A stretch of DNA of 64,000 nucleotides from Haliclystus octoradiatus (Eukaryota > Cnidaria > Staurozoa > Stauromedusae > Haliclystidae): NCBI GenBank assembly GCA_916610825.1, contig OU744454.1, positions 10,170,922 to 10,234,921 on the forward strand, written 5' to 3'. Under the pieces are notes generated by a model, which saw only the letters and a list, made by a program, of their open reading frames with translations, did not search any database and was not told where the DNA came from. Made by a program: the position numbers and the translations under genes. Position 1 is the first letter of the stretch, and the number at the start of each line of letters is the position of its first letter. This document shows positions 1 through 15,600 of the stretch, piece after piece.

Positions 1-634
1 GAATGACAATGCTGCTCCATTGAACAGTGATCTCTCCTCTGTGAGTTCATGGTTAATAGGAATGTTTTATTTGGTAAATCTTTTTTTTTTAAAGATAACA
101 CTTGTAAAGTATATTTATGGATGAATAGTTCGACACATCTCACAATTTTTATACCATGATTTATATACACTGTAACTTAGTTTGTTGATTAAAAGTATCT
201 ACTTGTTATAAAGAACATGTGGATAATTGATAAACGTCTATATCCTGCTTTTTCAGGGATAATGATAGTGCATCTAGGAATCTAATATAATTAATTACAT
301 GAATTGATTACCGTAATTTGGGGTAAAATGCCAAAGATCCAGGTCACATGATTGACCATTTAATTTTAATTTTAATTTTACCATGATCTTTAGTCCGTTT
401 ATTTCGATAGTGAATTTGACCAACAATTATTTTTTTGAATTTTGCATTAAGTAAAACAAATTCAGCCCTTTTATCAGAACATGCATGCTTGTCATGCCAT
501 CCTCTCAACATAACAATCTAGTAGCAATCCGCCAAGACAATTGACACACTGATGTAAGATCTGATGCTTTTTAGTCTTAAAAAGTGAGAAACTTTGACCA
601 TCCAAATACGATTACTTACATTTCTCATACGCAG
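1..634 (+). other. Upstream intronic DNA of USP9X with a possible partial exon at 1-40
   Basis: No clear coding similarity is seen here. Positions 2-40 are open in one frame (reading NDNAAPLNSDLSS) and end at a good donor, gtgagt at 41-46, in phase 0. That phase matches the first certain USP9X exon at 635. The peptide does not resemble the helical-repeat sequence that precedes that exon in other USP9X proteins, so it may be a lineage-specific insert exon or chance. The rest is AT-rich intron with short AATTTT runs near 361-380. Confidence 0.3.
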
Positions 635-3600
635 GTCAGTTGGAATGAAGCAAGCAAGAAGCAACAAGAAAAACTACTTGAGTTGATTAGACGTCTAGCT
701 GAAGATGACAAGGAAGGTGTTATTGCTCATAAGGTACAATGAAACCTATGTTTGATAGGCATCTATGTTAAATTAAGTGAGATATTGTCAGGGTGGTCAC
801 TAATGACAGGAACCCTGTACAATTGAAACTTTTTTTCAGAAAGTTTTGAATGTCTCAAACAACTAATTCATCTTATTTGTCACTATTCATTCCACAGCTT
901 ATGTGAGTATTCATGACTTGAACTCATCCATGCAGAATATCATGTTGCAAAACCTAAAACATTTTCAAATACTGTTATGGCAACTCCATTGGCTAACTCC
1001 TGTGTTGGGATCGTGCAAGCCAAAACAACTTGGATATGTTAGAGATAAAAGCTCCCAAAATTTCTAAATAATTCTAAATAATTATGTTGATATCATTGAT
1101 GACATATATTTCAAAGTATTAGTCTTGAAATCATTCAACTTCTTTGAATAATCTCGGTGGTCATAATGACTGCCCCATTTAAGACAAAACCAAGAGCCCT
1201 ACAAAAGCTTGCAAAACAGAAGAAATGAGGAACGAAACCTTCATAATCAAAGCGCTCGAAACACCAATTGAAAGTAGAACGCTACATCTGTGATTCGAAG
1301 AAAGACAAAATATGACGATGTAAAGATATATAGAAGAAAATTGCTCTAATCATTAAAATTTTTGAAGTTAATTTTGTATAAAAATAGAAGTGTGTCTGCA
1401 CAACAGCCTTGTGTTTTGGTTCTCTAGTACCAACACTTGGAACGTTAGTATCAGAAAACTCCAATATGGTAGCCAGCGTCCAAGCTAAAATGTTTCTCAA
1501 GAAAAGAGTGAAACTTTACTCTTTCCTTTACAAACACTTTAGTCTGGACGCAGGCTAAAATACAACTACTGTGCAGTAGCCCTCTGTGAATTTTTGTCCA
1601 TGCGAAACAACATTGTCAGTTAGTGCTTGATTATTCAACTAAAAATTGCTCCTTTTGCTTTCATCTAGGTGCTTGGCCTTCTGTGGCAATTGGCTCATAG
1701 CAATGACCTTCCAACTGACATAATGGATCAGGCGCTGGTTGCCCATATTAAAATACTTGATTTCAGTTGTTCACAGGTTGGTGTCAGTAATCAGTCTTAA
1801 ATGTCCAGATCTTTTTAATGTTCCTCTCTCTTGTTTTAAGTCATTTACAATCATTTACCTTGGTTGTTGTTATGTATGATTTTTAGACGCATGATAGAGA
1901 CAATTTGAAGCTAGAATGGATCAATCAATGTGTCCAAGAGCTCAACCGCGGCCATTGGGTGTTGCCAGCCTTGAAACAGATCAGAGCTATTTGTGAGCTA
2001 TTTGGAGAGGTTAGTAAGGATCCAAACATTTCAAAGAAACTTTTGAAATATCAACGCAAGTGATTTAACTTTGATTTAAGTGTTATCATTTAATTGTGTA
2101 TCCACTGTTGAATTGTACAGTTGCTTATTTTATTGTAATCTAATATATTTAAAATGAGGTTAAAATTAGCTGAGGTATAAAACGCCTACGAAGAAGGGTA
2201 TGGCTTAACGCACTGGTAGGTGGGGCCTCAAAATTCTGGTACACATGTTTAACAGATTATCACCTGATTTTTAGGCACTTGAAATTAATTTACCTAGGGT
2301 TTACAGATGCCAAAAAATATAATCAGTTCAACCCTGCTAGTTATCAATATCGTTACTGCTATCACTACTGCTAAATTTATTAATCTTCAAAAATGCCTTG
2401 CAGTATGCTAACCTATCAGCAGAATGATATTGATTCAGTCATTCAATATTACTTACTATTATTACAAGTCAGTTTCATTACATCTCACGTCATTGCATTC
2501 AATACATAGCAGCGGTTCATTCAGTAACCCAATTATATGCTACTACTCCCTAGTGCGCTCAATGCATTGGGTCAATATAACTGCTACAACAGCTATTCGT
2601 CTTGGGAAATTACATTCCAAGGTTTTGATGATTTATCTCCCACCCTCCACTCCACATATTTTATTGGTAAGTATGATTAGGAATTCCACTGACTTAGCAG
2701 TGTGTCTGGGGCTTGCTGATGGGGTGGTGACAGGCCTCATTGCCTGCTACATGCAACTTACACAGATCACCCCATCAGCCAAGCACCAAATGCCAAATAC
2801 AAGACTAGCAAACAGAGGCACCAATTTTAAACGAAATAACACTTATTTGAATTAAAATTCCTATGTATTACCAAAGAAAAGGTATAGCCAGTAATGGTGC
2901 TATTTTCTAACTAAAATTAATTGTTTGTGTCATAGTTGTTATTGAAATGTGACCTATCAAACCATCCTTTATCTGTGGTCCCTAGATTAGGATTGTTATT
3001 ATGCGTTTTATGCAAATACAGTTTTTATGGGTCACTTGATCAACCCTATTTTGATTGCGTTTGTCTTTCAGCAAGTCTATCCTCAAGTTTCTAATCCAAT
3101 TGTACGTTATCGCAATGTGGTGATTGAAGATATTCAAAATCAACATGGTGTGGTTAGGCTAGTTTCTGTTGATCTAGATAAGTACATGCAAAGGATAAGG
3201 AAGATATATGAAGGTACATAATTGTGATTGAAATTCATCTCATTTATTAATATTGGTATTTTGATGGTAGAATGAATAAATTAGGATTTGCATTAGACCT
3301 GCTAGCGATCGCTCTACCACCCCAAGCCCCAGTCTCACTGATAACCAATAGAAAATTACTAATAAGAAATTATAATGCAAACAAAAAACTAAAATAAGTA
3401 AATGCATAATGAAATGCAATAATATTATTAATATTAAATAGGGTTTGGGTAGATGGGGAATTGAAATTCGCATCTTGAGTATTTCTAATGGATTGAGGCA
3501 TGTTTGTTTACAAATATAAAACAGTAATTTGATATAGATAAAATCGTAGTAAATAAAGTCTGTAGTAAACCTGTATATAAAGGTCACCTGTCTATAGTGG

Positions 3601-6600
3601 TCAATTTATCTACCTCTTTTAGCTGGCCGTTATATACAGGTTTCACTGTACATAGTAAAATAATAAACTGTAAATTACTTTCTATTTTTTATTCAGTCAT
3701 AAACACATATTCCAGTAGTAAAGAGCTGTGACTATACCATGACCATACTCTTTTGCTGCAGACACTTTATCACATGGCAATGAACAAGTTGCAAAATAAT
3801 CAATATAAATAATTTGAATAAGGAGATCAAACAAGGATAGCTAACTATAGTAGCATAACTAAAAACTGGCTAATTATGTACCATTTGATGGTCTACATTA
3901 AGTTTTGCTAATAGCCAATTTATTCACCTCTCATAGCTGGTTGTTATATACAGGTTTTACTGTATCATGAATATTTGCTGGTAGCCTCTGCTAATAATTA
4001 ATGTGTTCTTCTCTATTGACTAATGCTTTCCTTGACATACCTGATTTTGACCTTACTTGAATGTTCATTTAGGAACAATTACCTCAAATTAGACCGAGCG
4101 CCACATAACTAAAACGGCAGGTTTCTCCGGGCAACTTGAAATTCACATAAAATGTTCATAAAAATACGATAAATACTTTCCCGTTTCTTGTTTCAGTCAA
4201 ATTTTATTGTGGAGCTCACCAGAGATGAATTTATAAATCATTTCACAGTCAGAGCCCTCTTAACTCATACATTTTGTGTTTTCTTCATGCTTCTTTGGAT
4301 TCGCAAAATCTTGAGAGAACAAAAGAATCAAAGACCAAGAAGCTCGCATGCGACATCTCCTCAAAATGATAAGAAGGCTTTGACCGTGAATCATGAAATA
4401 TAAATGCTTGTGCTAAGATCATATCAATGTGATGATACGCAAATGATTGCAGATAATGAGTTAGATATTAGAAGAGTTGATATCAACCGAGTTCGACTGT
4501 AAAAGTGTAGAAAAAATAGGTTTCCAACATAACTGGACATTGACATTATTAGACTGTTATTATGAAACACATCACAACATGGCAGATAGCAAAGTTGGAG
4601 CATGTCAGAAGGGGACTATAGATTGTATGCAATGGTAGCATTCCAGTTGTGTGAACCAGTTATATTATGCAGATGATTCAATCATTGATATATTATTTAT
4701 GTCCCCTAGTGAATCCAACAATTGATCCTTGTGAGTTACGTCCAGATGGAAGGTACACTCATATCCAACAGATTCAAGAACGATTGGACTTTCTGAGGTA
4801 ATGGTTGAACACTTCATTCATTAAGCTACCAGTGTATTTCACCAGCAGAACACTCAACACTTGATCACTTACATGGGTAGCGCATTACAAATTCTATCAG
4901 ACAATTCTTTGTTGTTACTTTATAGGTTTATTCTTAATGATGGCAAAATGTGGCTTTGTGAACCTCAAGCAAAACAGGTGAGGATTACTGTAGTCAATTT
5001 GCATAGCACTTTTTGTTATCATCCTAGTTGACAAAACTTATAATGTTGTAAACTAGCTTACGAAACTCTCAAATTTTTCTCAAAACTGTGATTGGTTATA
5101 AGGCCATTTTGATAAAGCTATACAGATTAATTTTGGACTTTACGGATTAGCTTTCATGACAATGTTGTGATTGGAATATATAGAATAAAGATTCAAACAT
5201 TGAATAATGTACTTTTTTTACTAATTTTTAAAGGATTTGTAAACACAAATGATTCGATTTAAATTAATTTTCTTTCCTTATTGCGGTATTAATTTCATAA
5301 ATGCGATATGGAACTTGGTAAATTAATTCATGATGTATCAAGATAATATTATCAGAGCTAAGATAGTGTGTGCAGCTCAAATTCGCATTTTCAAGAGATT
5401 TCAAAATTGTCAGTTTATCAGGATTTCTTGAAAGTTGCAAAAAATCTAGAATAAATGAAGAATAATTGTGTGCTTGTCCTCCATACTTTATTTGCATGCA
5501 AACAAGAAATATTATGGTAAGAATAAACTTAACTGCCCAAGATATCTAAAATTTGGCATAGGTGCTTGGATGTTGAGATACAGCCAGTGTGGACTTGAGC
5601 TGGCTGGAAGAGAGGCCTAGCACCATCATCAGACACCAGTCACACTGATAATATAATGGAATCTAATATACTAACCTTTTTACCTTACCGGTAATACTTG
5701 GGTAATGGGAGGAGGGTGGGAAAGAAATCCCCACCTTCTTTCAGTTCATGATTGAGATTGATATTAGTGATATAGTTGAACAGATTGTATGAACTATTGT
5801 TTGAAAGCTTGCAAGCATGCGGTCACCGACATCAAGATGTCAGGAATAGTGACAACTGTGTGAGTATGACGCATTTGAATATGCGAGAGATTCCGGGATT
5901 ACGATCTCGAGAATATTGATGAATTGGTTCAGACGTGGCTGACCAGAGAAACAATTTGACTGACACTGAGGTCGAGCTGTATGATGGTATGCAAATGATT
6001 GGATGATATATGCTTGACGCTGAGGTCAGAGCAGTATGATGATATGCGAATGATTGCGCGAGACATGCTTGACGCTGAGGTCAGAACAATATGATGATAT
6101 GCAATGATTGCACGAGACATGCTTGACACTGAGGTCAGAGCCTTATTTTCTTGTCTTACCCGTTCCATATTGCATCACTACGGAGTGCTATCCTTTCCCT
6201 TGATAGGCATCAGAAATACATATATGGGTAGATAGGTCTTGTAATTGTGAAACAGTAAAATTCTACTTTGCACCTACAATCCTACATCCCTATTACCTTC
6301 AATTCATGATATGCAATTCTACAAGAAGAGGTTTTAGGGAAATATTCCATTGTCAATATATGTTCCTACATTGCTTGTATGGTTACATTTTAACTATAAT
6401 TTATTGGGGGTATTTAACCAGTGCCTTTGAGAACATATTTTAACTTACTCTGAATTTATAATGACAATGACTGTAATGATGATATTTCTAGATATGGATT
6501 TGTCTCGCTATTGATGGCATTTTCCCTTGTGATCGAGACGCTTGCTTCAAATGGTTCTCGTTGGTGAGTAGCCATAGACAGTTATATTACAGCTATATTA

Positions 6601-9600
6601 TACCAAGTTGAAGAGTGATCCAAATTCTGCTAGCGATCTAGACACAAATGGCAAGACTGACTCCCATACCAAGACAATAAAGATGTGCGCACTACGAATA
6701 ATTCATAAAAGTCACACACTCATTAATACTCACCTCACATGGCCAATAAGATCTTCATATCAATCACTTTGTCCGCTGACCATTTATTCGATATAGCACT
6801 TGCCATGATAATCTCAACATTAATAAGTTACTGACCGCCATATAGGCATCAGTTTAACCTCACTTAAAATTAATCATTTTACCTACCATTAAACAAACCT
6901 TTTCATTTTTTTCACTGATACCTTGAATGTGTACTGATCATTCTTAATCTGGTTTCTCCCAGGTGATGGGTGATGACCCTGACCTTGACCCAGAAGTATC
7001 TAGGATGTTCTTTGAACAGAATCTACTGACAATGAAGCCAAGTCTTGTCACTGAACAAGGCATCAAGTAAGTGTAAAACGTTGTAAGTATTGAAGGATAC
7101 TTGGATGCTATTATATAACATGCTCCAATAACTCAAGTTTTCTTTCATTGTTTAGATGTTTTGAAAGATTTTTTAAATATGTCAACACAAGAGAGTGTAA
7201 CATTGCCAGAGATAGAAATGATACATACATCTTAGAAAACACAGATTTAATTGGTTATGATTATTTGTGGAAGGTATGATTAGAAAATAGACTGACATCT
7301 CATTGACAGGCATTAAGGAGAAACATAGTGACCATGGGCAATCATAATAGCTGACGCATAGGATATAGACCTATGCCACATCACATGCCCCTATACTCCA
7401 GTTTACCAACAACCGTTTCGTATAGGGCACATATAACTTGTTAGCGAATAAAGTGATGCGCTCACTACAAAACATCAGAATAACCAATCACAGTTTAGCA
7501 TGTTCAACCTTAGATGGTGATTGGTCTATTTTCTAACTCATGAAATAATTTGTGACATCTTTGTGAATCAAAAAGGCGTCAAAACTTATTCGCACAGCGC
7601 CGGGCACATCGTTTCACATGTAAATTGCACATGTGTGTCTCATGTGGCCCATTGTATTCTGTTTATACAATAAATTACACAATGTTGCTAACGCATCATT
7701 TTATTCGCTGAAATTTTAAACGGCCCACATGCAGAGTAGTGGAATAGTGAGCCTTGTGGAGCTAGGCTACATAGGATAGGACCAAAACAGCCACTTTGAA
7801 TATGGAATATTTTTGAAATGTCAACAAAGCGCTACAGTAGGTCATATACATCAGCCATCTTAATTGCCTATGATGTGTATTCTTGTCGGCAGTTTATCAA
7901 TTGGAACATACTTTTAGTAATATTGTTGTATGCTATTTCTCAATGAAGATGCATCTCTGTTTACATGTATGTGGCAATATTTTGATACTGTAGTTAGGTT
8001 GTTGTGTAATCTGTCAATGCAGCTCTCTTCTTCTGTTAATAACGTTTTTGTTTTTTTATTTTCAGTTGATCCTTGAAGGAAGTGACAGTATATCAACCAG
8101 AGCCATTGAAATAGTCAAAGAGATATTTACAAATCTAAGCCCATCGTTAAAAGTGAACCAGGTTGGCAAAATAGATACATTGTTATCATTGTCATCACAT
8201 TTCTTTTAGCAAAATCCATCGATAACTGTGCTGTATTTGTTAAAAATACATCAGCTTGATGCGTTTTGGCATTTCGTGCTTGGAAGATGGGAGCGATACA
8301 TTTGCGTTAGGCCAGCTAGCGATCCTGTCACCATTCCAAGCACCAGTCATACTGATGATCAGTGGAAAATTATAAAAATAATACGCTTATAAAAAGTAGA
8401 GTAACTACATTAGAAATATCAATATAAAATAAATATGGCCTGGATGGGAAGGGAATTAAGGGTAACCCCTTGACTATTCTTCGTTATTAATGGAGGCATG
8501 CTAGCTTTGTGACAATAATTGGAGTTCCAAAATGATTAAATGGCAAAACAATAAGCGTAACAGCAAAAACACGTAACATAGCTAGATATTACAAAGAAGA
8601 ATGAATTCCAAATTGTATAGTAAATTAGTAATAAACATTTTGATCTATGACGCATGACGCACTCCACTATTTATGGTATCACATGTAATTTGTAATTTTG
8701 TTTTAGACGGATGTGCGTGACTTATTTATGAATAACTGCATGACCAAACTCAATGGGCCATTTGAAGCATTGCAGCGCTACAAAAAATCAAAAGACACAG
8801 TACCAAAAAGCTCAATCCTTTCAGAGGCAAAGAAGTTTGTGTTGTGTTTGAAAGTAATTAAGGAGTACATGGCTGAATGTGATAGCTGCTACTTTGAAGA
8901 TCGCTCCCTTCTACCACATTCAAGGTATGGTGTTCAAAGCATCATGTATTGTCTGAAATCTGTAATTTTTATTTATCAGTTTGCTCATTGAAATTGTAAG
9001 CCTCTAGTACAAAGGCTAGAGAAATTCTTACTAAATTCTCAAATCAGAAATGCTTAGTAAGCTGATACATAATGTGATTCATGATTTTGCTGTTGTAGTT
9101 TAACAAATTATCAGGTCTTTAATTGTGCCGTATTCAATAGAATCCATTAATCATAATTTCTTGTAAAATTGTTTTTTTGTTCAAAAATGTGAATATATTG
9201 GTTTCATTTGGGGTTATCTTTTTGAGAAATGCACGTACAATCTTTTATAATAGCCATATCATTTATAAATTAAACTCTTGCATTGTAATAATTATTTGAT
9301 TTATCTTTCATTTCATCCTTTTTGTAGAGGGTGCAGAGGCAAGCATGTCACATTATTTGTTAGATTTGCACCTCAATCACGGCAAGCTGATGACTTTGAG
9401 ATTTGGTCTCATACAAATGAATCTATTGCAGCAGTAAGGCGGCAGGTCTTCAACAGGTATTTTATTCTCTTTAAATTTTATTCTACATCTTATTTAAATA
9501 AAGGGTTCAAGCCCAGATTGCTGTGCATGAGGTGATATTGGAAGTAAAGGAGTAAAAATCCGATCGAATTTGGGGTTAGATTGGACTGACATAATTCCTT

Positions 9601-12600
9601 GGATTAAGTCGGATTTTGAGAATACTTTATATTGGTTGGTTTTGCAGTTTCTTTGCTTCTAACAATATTTAACATTTGATTTAATTAAACCATTTCATGG
9701 GCATTCTAATGTTTATGAAACTGAAGTGGCAATGTTGATAATAATTACGTTCAATAACAGTTGAATTGCAACGGCCAAAATCTTATTGGATCAGATTCTG
9801 ATTTCAAATAATTTGTACCTGTTGTCAAAGTTCAGTTTATCTGATCCAACGTAAAAGTCGTAAAAGCTGTCGTAAAAGTCCAACATTTCTAGTTGCGGAG
9901 ACACTAACAGAGAGTAATGAATAAATGAACGTCACAGACAAGTTTAATACAGCTGATGTCTCCCATTATCCTGAGTACAGCAAAACATGTGCATGAATTA
10001 TTATAAATTGAAAAATATATCTATAAAATATAAATCATGTCAGAAAATGAAATTGGAATTGTCGGAAACGATGATTCAACTTTGGAGCATTTTTCCATCT
10101 ATGTTTCAATCACGCTCAATTGCTAGGATTATTCGATTGTTAGAGAAAAAACGCTCAATCAATCTTGTTGTGCCTTTTGTCAATCAACCAATCAAGTTAC
10201 TAGAAATCATTTGCTTGTTTCAGAATTGTTATTCAAATTTCTTTTGTACATTGTATCTATAACCTGTCTTGAATCCCGCAATAGGTTACGGACGACACCT
10301 CAAAATGTTAGAATGGACTTATTTTGTAATGGTGAAGTATTAAACCAAAGCGAGGATCATCGCCTTGTTGGACAAATTCCTCTCAAAGATCGAAGTGTAA
10401 GAACGTAGCAATGTCTTCTGTCTCTTCTGCTTTGGTCTCTTTTTATATGTTGAATGACTTTTGCATGTTAATCAATTGTAGATTTTAAATGTTAAAATTG
10501 GTACTGTTGCTAGTAGCTCTCCATCTTCACCTGGCTCGTCATCTGATTCATCACCTCGTATGACACCTTTGCCTAAAGAAGAACAAAGCATTGAAGCAGA
10601 ACATGCCCTGCCAAGTGTTGTAAGTAGACATTCAAATACTGCAGCCCTCACCTCAAAGACAGATGAGTCCCATCTGAATGAATGATGTTTGTTTGTTGAA
10701 TGTTCATTGGTTAAACAGGTTAAAAGTGTAGCTTTTTACAATTTGTTTTTGTTTGTATAGTAGTGCAGTATGGTAGCCTCAATTTATTTGTATTTCAATA
10801 ATATTATTCCTTTGACAACACAATGCGCCGTAATAATACACTATTTCCAGGTGTACTGTTCGTTTGGGATTTCTCATGACAGCATATCATAAACATATTC
10901 AATATGATGCATGTCACCAGGAATGAGTAATTTACAGGATATCTAAATCCTGCAGAAAAGATGGAGTTGATAAATTATTACCTTGCACCGCCACTTATGT
11001 AACAAGCTCTGTTACATAACATGTAATAAAATACACTGTAATAAATTAAATTGTTGCCCAACATACCAGAATGGAGCTAAATGTCAAAGGCTGAGTGCAA
11101 AAAGTGCTATGTATAGCTTTATGTTTAATCGATTTGTTTTTCTATTGTAGATGATGTCAAAGTCAATGTTTGCTCATTCTCTGTACTCATTTGGCGACCT
11201 TGGTGTTACATTCAATATTCCTGAATTACGTGATGTTGTCCTGAGCTTACTTAGAATTATGCCAACAGGTAAACAGTTTCTATTGCCACAGCATTGGATA
11301 CCTGTAGTTATTGCATCCACAAATATCCCACAACTTTAATGCTTTTTTATTTAAATTGAGGTTGTTGAACCAACCATCTGCATCTAAATGTGTTGCTAAT
11401 GATTTTTTTTGTAGATTCGGAAACTGTCAAGAGCATAACAATGCTGTGTCAGAAGATTGTGGCCAACAAGCCAGAAACACGCCTCACTGTTATTACATTA
11501 TTTATTCTACCGTATCCAATACGTGTTTTATATAACTTAGAGGTATGTATATCATGCTATGTATCATTCTGTTGCTACATCAAAAATAAAGAAATGCAAT
11601 TAAATGATTGTGCTGTTATATATTTTAGGTTGTTTACATGCTTCTTCTGCCAGCTACTCAACCATATAGTGATATGACATTTGCATTTCAGGTAATTATA
11701 TGGATTTTCATTTTATGATGTGACATATTAGGGGCTAAAGCTATGATTCGTTGAAACTGTGTTCCTCAAATAAAACTATCGAAAGTCCAAGCGGTATTGT
11801 TAAAATTAAAGCCCTTGGAGAATGTACTTAGACGCTAATGGATTTATTTGTCTGGGGGATACGAAGAGCCATTTTGGTTTCATTATTTTATACAAGGTTG
11901 CAATTTTCAAAGTTTTGTTTTGAAGTTTTGACCTTGAAAAACTGTGTTGCAACAATCCTGCGTAATGCAACTGCATCCCACTAATTCAAAAGCATCCAAG
12001 CATCCTTAAATATTTTCATCTTAATTAACAGCTTTTGATTTTGCTATATGTTTGTTATGCAATTCAAGTCATGGTGAGCAACTCTGTTGCAAAATGTTTA
12101 TTTCGTTATTGTTTGTTTCAGCGAGACTTTATCCTTGCTGGTGGCATTGATTGCGTTGCAAATTTAATGATGGATACTTCATTCTTAGAAGAAGCTGATA
12201 TTGTTATCAAAAGGTAATTTGGTTAATTGACTAGACTGTAGATATGTATAGAGAAACTTAGCTTAGGTTTAGTCTTAGGTTTAGTCTTAGGTTTAGTCTT
12301 CTGGTATTCTAGCATATCGCTTTGCGATAAACATTGGACAGCCAAAGAAATTAATTGCTACATCTACAATTCATAAATCCATGACTTGAAGCACACCGGA
12401 ACTACTAAGACCTGCATTTTCAACTTGCTACATGCCAGTGTTTTTCTTGTTCACTTGATATGGAAGATACAAATGATATACTTGCCTTGATATACATTGC
12501 AAACTCAGTGAGTGATATACTTCCTTCAATCCCCTTTTTAGGTCAGCCTATATTGTGCTGTTGAAATTAGCAAAGCTGCTATTCACTGTTCTTGGACATG

Positions 12601-15600
12601 CAAGCATCACAACTATGACAGAGATGCTAAGAAGTGAGAACAGAAAAGATGCTGCTGCCTCTGCGGCATGCCAAAATATTGCCACCCTCAAAATGGCATT
12701 GCAACATGTTCCAAATCCATACCAAGATTGTGTTTTACGAGGTGCAGCCATGAAAGTTGGCCAATCACTCAGTCACAATGTAAGTAAGATTTGCTTTTGA
12801 ACTGAGCCTGCCAGTTAACTTACGATTAAGTGAATATACTAGGCCATAGTTACTCTGGCTACCGCCAACATAATTAATCTATTTTTTATAATGAATCGTT
12901 GAACTGCTCTGTTGGTTATTATATTTCTACTTGATCAAATGTTTTTGTGTATGCATCTACATTGCTGACATCTTGTATTATAGTTTTGCATGTGCTTGTT
13001 TGGACTACATCTGACATTTGATTCCACAGAAAATCAAAACATGTGATACCGATACCTGATAAGTTGACAGAATGTTTCTCACACGACTGATTTCATTGTT
13101 TCCATTTCCATACCTTTAAAACTTTGAAAACACTATAAATATTTTCTCAACTGTCTAGTTAACTAAGCTAGACCAAGAAGTCTGTAGTTAAAGTTAAACC
13201 CAAGTTTGACTTATGTCCACTTACTTCATTTCCAATTTTATATGTATTTGTGTTGCTATAACCAGGTAACATCGTCATTTTCTGTTGAGAAGATGGTTGA
13301 TGTTGTACAAAGACTGGCATGGCTATCAGCATCTGATAAACTGGATTTGTTCAAACTGCCAGAAACTGACCCTCATCAACTAATCATGGTAAGCTGTACA
13401 AATCGTTTGTAACTTGAATGTTTACATATTCAACATATTAATGAGGATCGGGTTCCAATGTTATTTTACTGATAACCTAGTTACCTAGGATTCCTCAACT
13501 TTCAAATGTCGCGTTGATAATGATTGGATTCCACTATGAATACTATAGCTCCCATACAAAAGCACAATATGACCAATGATAAGTTCTGAAAGGAATATCC
13601 TTTCTATATGTGTATTGTATTTCTATTGTATTCATCAAATATAACACACAAATATGGGCTCTTGTTTTGTTAAGCTTTTCTCTTGTCTCAATAAGTGCAT
13701 TGTGTGTATTATTTCTTTTACTCGACGTATAAAAATTCTTTCGCAAAGGTATATTTCCTTACGACAATACTTTTGCATAACTTGCTTGTGAAACTCTTCT
13801 TTACTTATCAGAGGATTCGATATACTAATCGAAGCTTTGACTGGATGATACATATTTTCAAACATATCCATTTTATATTGCCCTTCTTTGTGCGAAAATA
13901 TAAAATGCTCAATCAAACAATCACTATTGGAATGTGTATATTGTATTTAATCTTTTTCCCAGGAAAGTCAGACATCCACAACTGGATCTGTGGACTCAAC
14001 GGAAGTCACAAGAGAAGCATTGGAGCTACTTCCTATCCTTGTTGCATTAAACAGTCCAATTGTTGAGAAATTTTGCAATTCCAATTGGCAAGATTTTATT
14101 CTAGATCTTGTTCTGCGATCTCATAACAGGTATAACGCATTAATGTTAATGCAATCATGTTGATAAAATTCTGCATTTAGCAAGACTTAATTTGGTAATT
14201 GAATGTATTATCTTTGTTAGTGCTATTCGAACAACGGCTTGTGATCAATTTTTCATGATGGCAACCAAATGCTGTTCATCTTCCAAACCAACTTTATTCT
14301 ACATTGATCTACTACTTACTGCTCGAAAGGTTAGACTTTTTCAAATGCTTCAAATATTTATTATAGTCTTATCCTATAGATAGTCAGGTAGGCTCTTATC
14401 TTCCAGAACGGGATCCCTCCTTATTACAGAATGCTAAGGATTGCTGTTTTTATGAGAATGTAATAAGTTGCAACAGTGGCACACTGAGACTACTTGCGTT
14501 TATTTGTTAAATGTACTACTTGATTATATCTCTACTTTCAGGATTTGGTTGTTAAATATGCAGATCAATGCTCAGAGTTTTTCCTTCTTCTTTGCAAGTA
14601 TGTTAACTACAATTTTTACACGTGTTAGTGGTAACTGTGTTTACCAATTTTAATAATAATATAATAATAAAAATAGTAGTGGTGGGATTGTTCCACAACA
14701 GTTCTTGGTATAGTGATCAATTAAACTCATCAACTGATGAGCTCTGTCATAGGTGCTTGGTTGGTGGGATATCTATTATATATTTTATGCTTTCGATATG
14801 CTTTTATGCTCTATTGCTCTGTATGCTTTCATATGTAATGCTTTCTATATGCTTTTATGCTGCTATTGCTATTGGCGAACCTGTCACACTCCATATATGG
14901 ATCCCTGTCCAACCAAGCACCTGTCACACTGATAACCAGTGGAATTAACTATCATTAATCAACTTACCAACACTTACCCATATGTGGACAAAAGAACTTA
15001 CCAACCTGAAAACCTAAAACATTGCAAGGGAAAGGGAGGGTGGGGGAAATCGAGTTATGTGAATAATATATATAATAAAAAATTTAAGAATAATAATAAC
15101 AGTAACAATTTCTCTGCCAAAAAACTTGCACACAAAAGGCTCAATCAAACTTTTGCTACCGCTAACAACGCTTTCCTCTAAAGGAGTGACTAACCCAAAA
15201 CAAGGTGTGCCTAAAGTAGCACATTGTTTCATCCCTCTTACCCAGGCCCTTCCACCTGTGCTGATTACCTTATTTGGTATAAAATAGCTTCCCACACTGT
15301 TATCTAAACTTTGTTACTTACGTCTGTATTCTAAAGGATGTGAACTAACTCCCGCCTACGAAATGAAAGCTAGCCCCACTAGAAAGGGGGGTATCATGTC
15401 TAATTCATCCTAAAATTGTAATTAAATTAAAATTGTAACCACAATTGAAAATAATCAGAGCATTTATAGAATGAGAGTCGAAAATGAAACATGCTATAAT
15501 TCTCTACTTCAAGTTTCACATCATAAGGTGATCATCAGATGATATATTTCAACTAGACTTATGGATTAATTGTTGTAGTCAAGTTGAAATACATCGCCTG

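Noticed and set aside
2424..2855. Open frame of 143 codons, plus strand
   Set aside because: It lies in a USP9X intron, overlaps a degenerate repeat copy, and its translation is low-complexity and without family resemblance.
5929..6168. Minus-strand frame with a repeated peptide (SSMSRAII units)
   Set aside because: It is the translation of the 54-bp DNA tandem repeat in an intron; there is no start, splice or family support.
9487..9510. gggttcaagcccag as a tRNA T-arm
   Set aside because: No acceptor stem, D-arm or anticodon arm can be placed around it.
13695..14066. Open frame of 123 codons overlapping USP9X exon 13963-14129
   Set aside because: The overlapping exon reads as conserved USP9X in another frame with proper splice sites; this frame is a shadow extended into intron.
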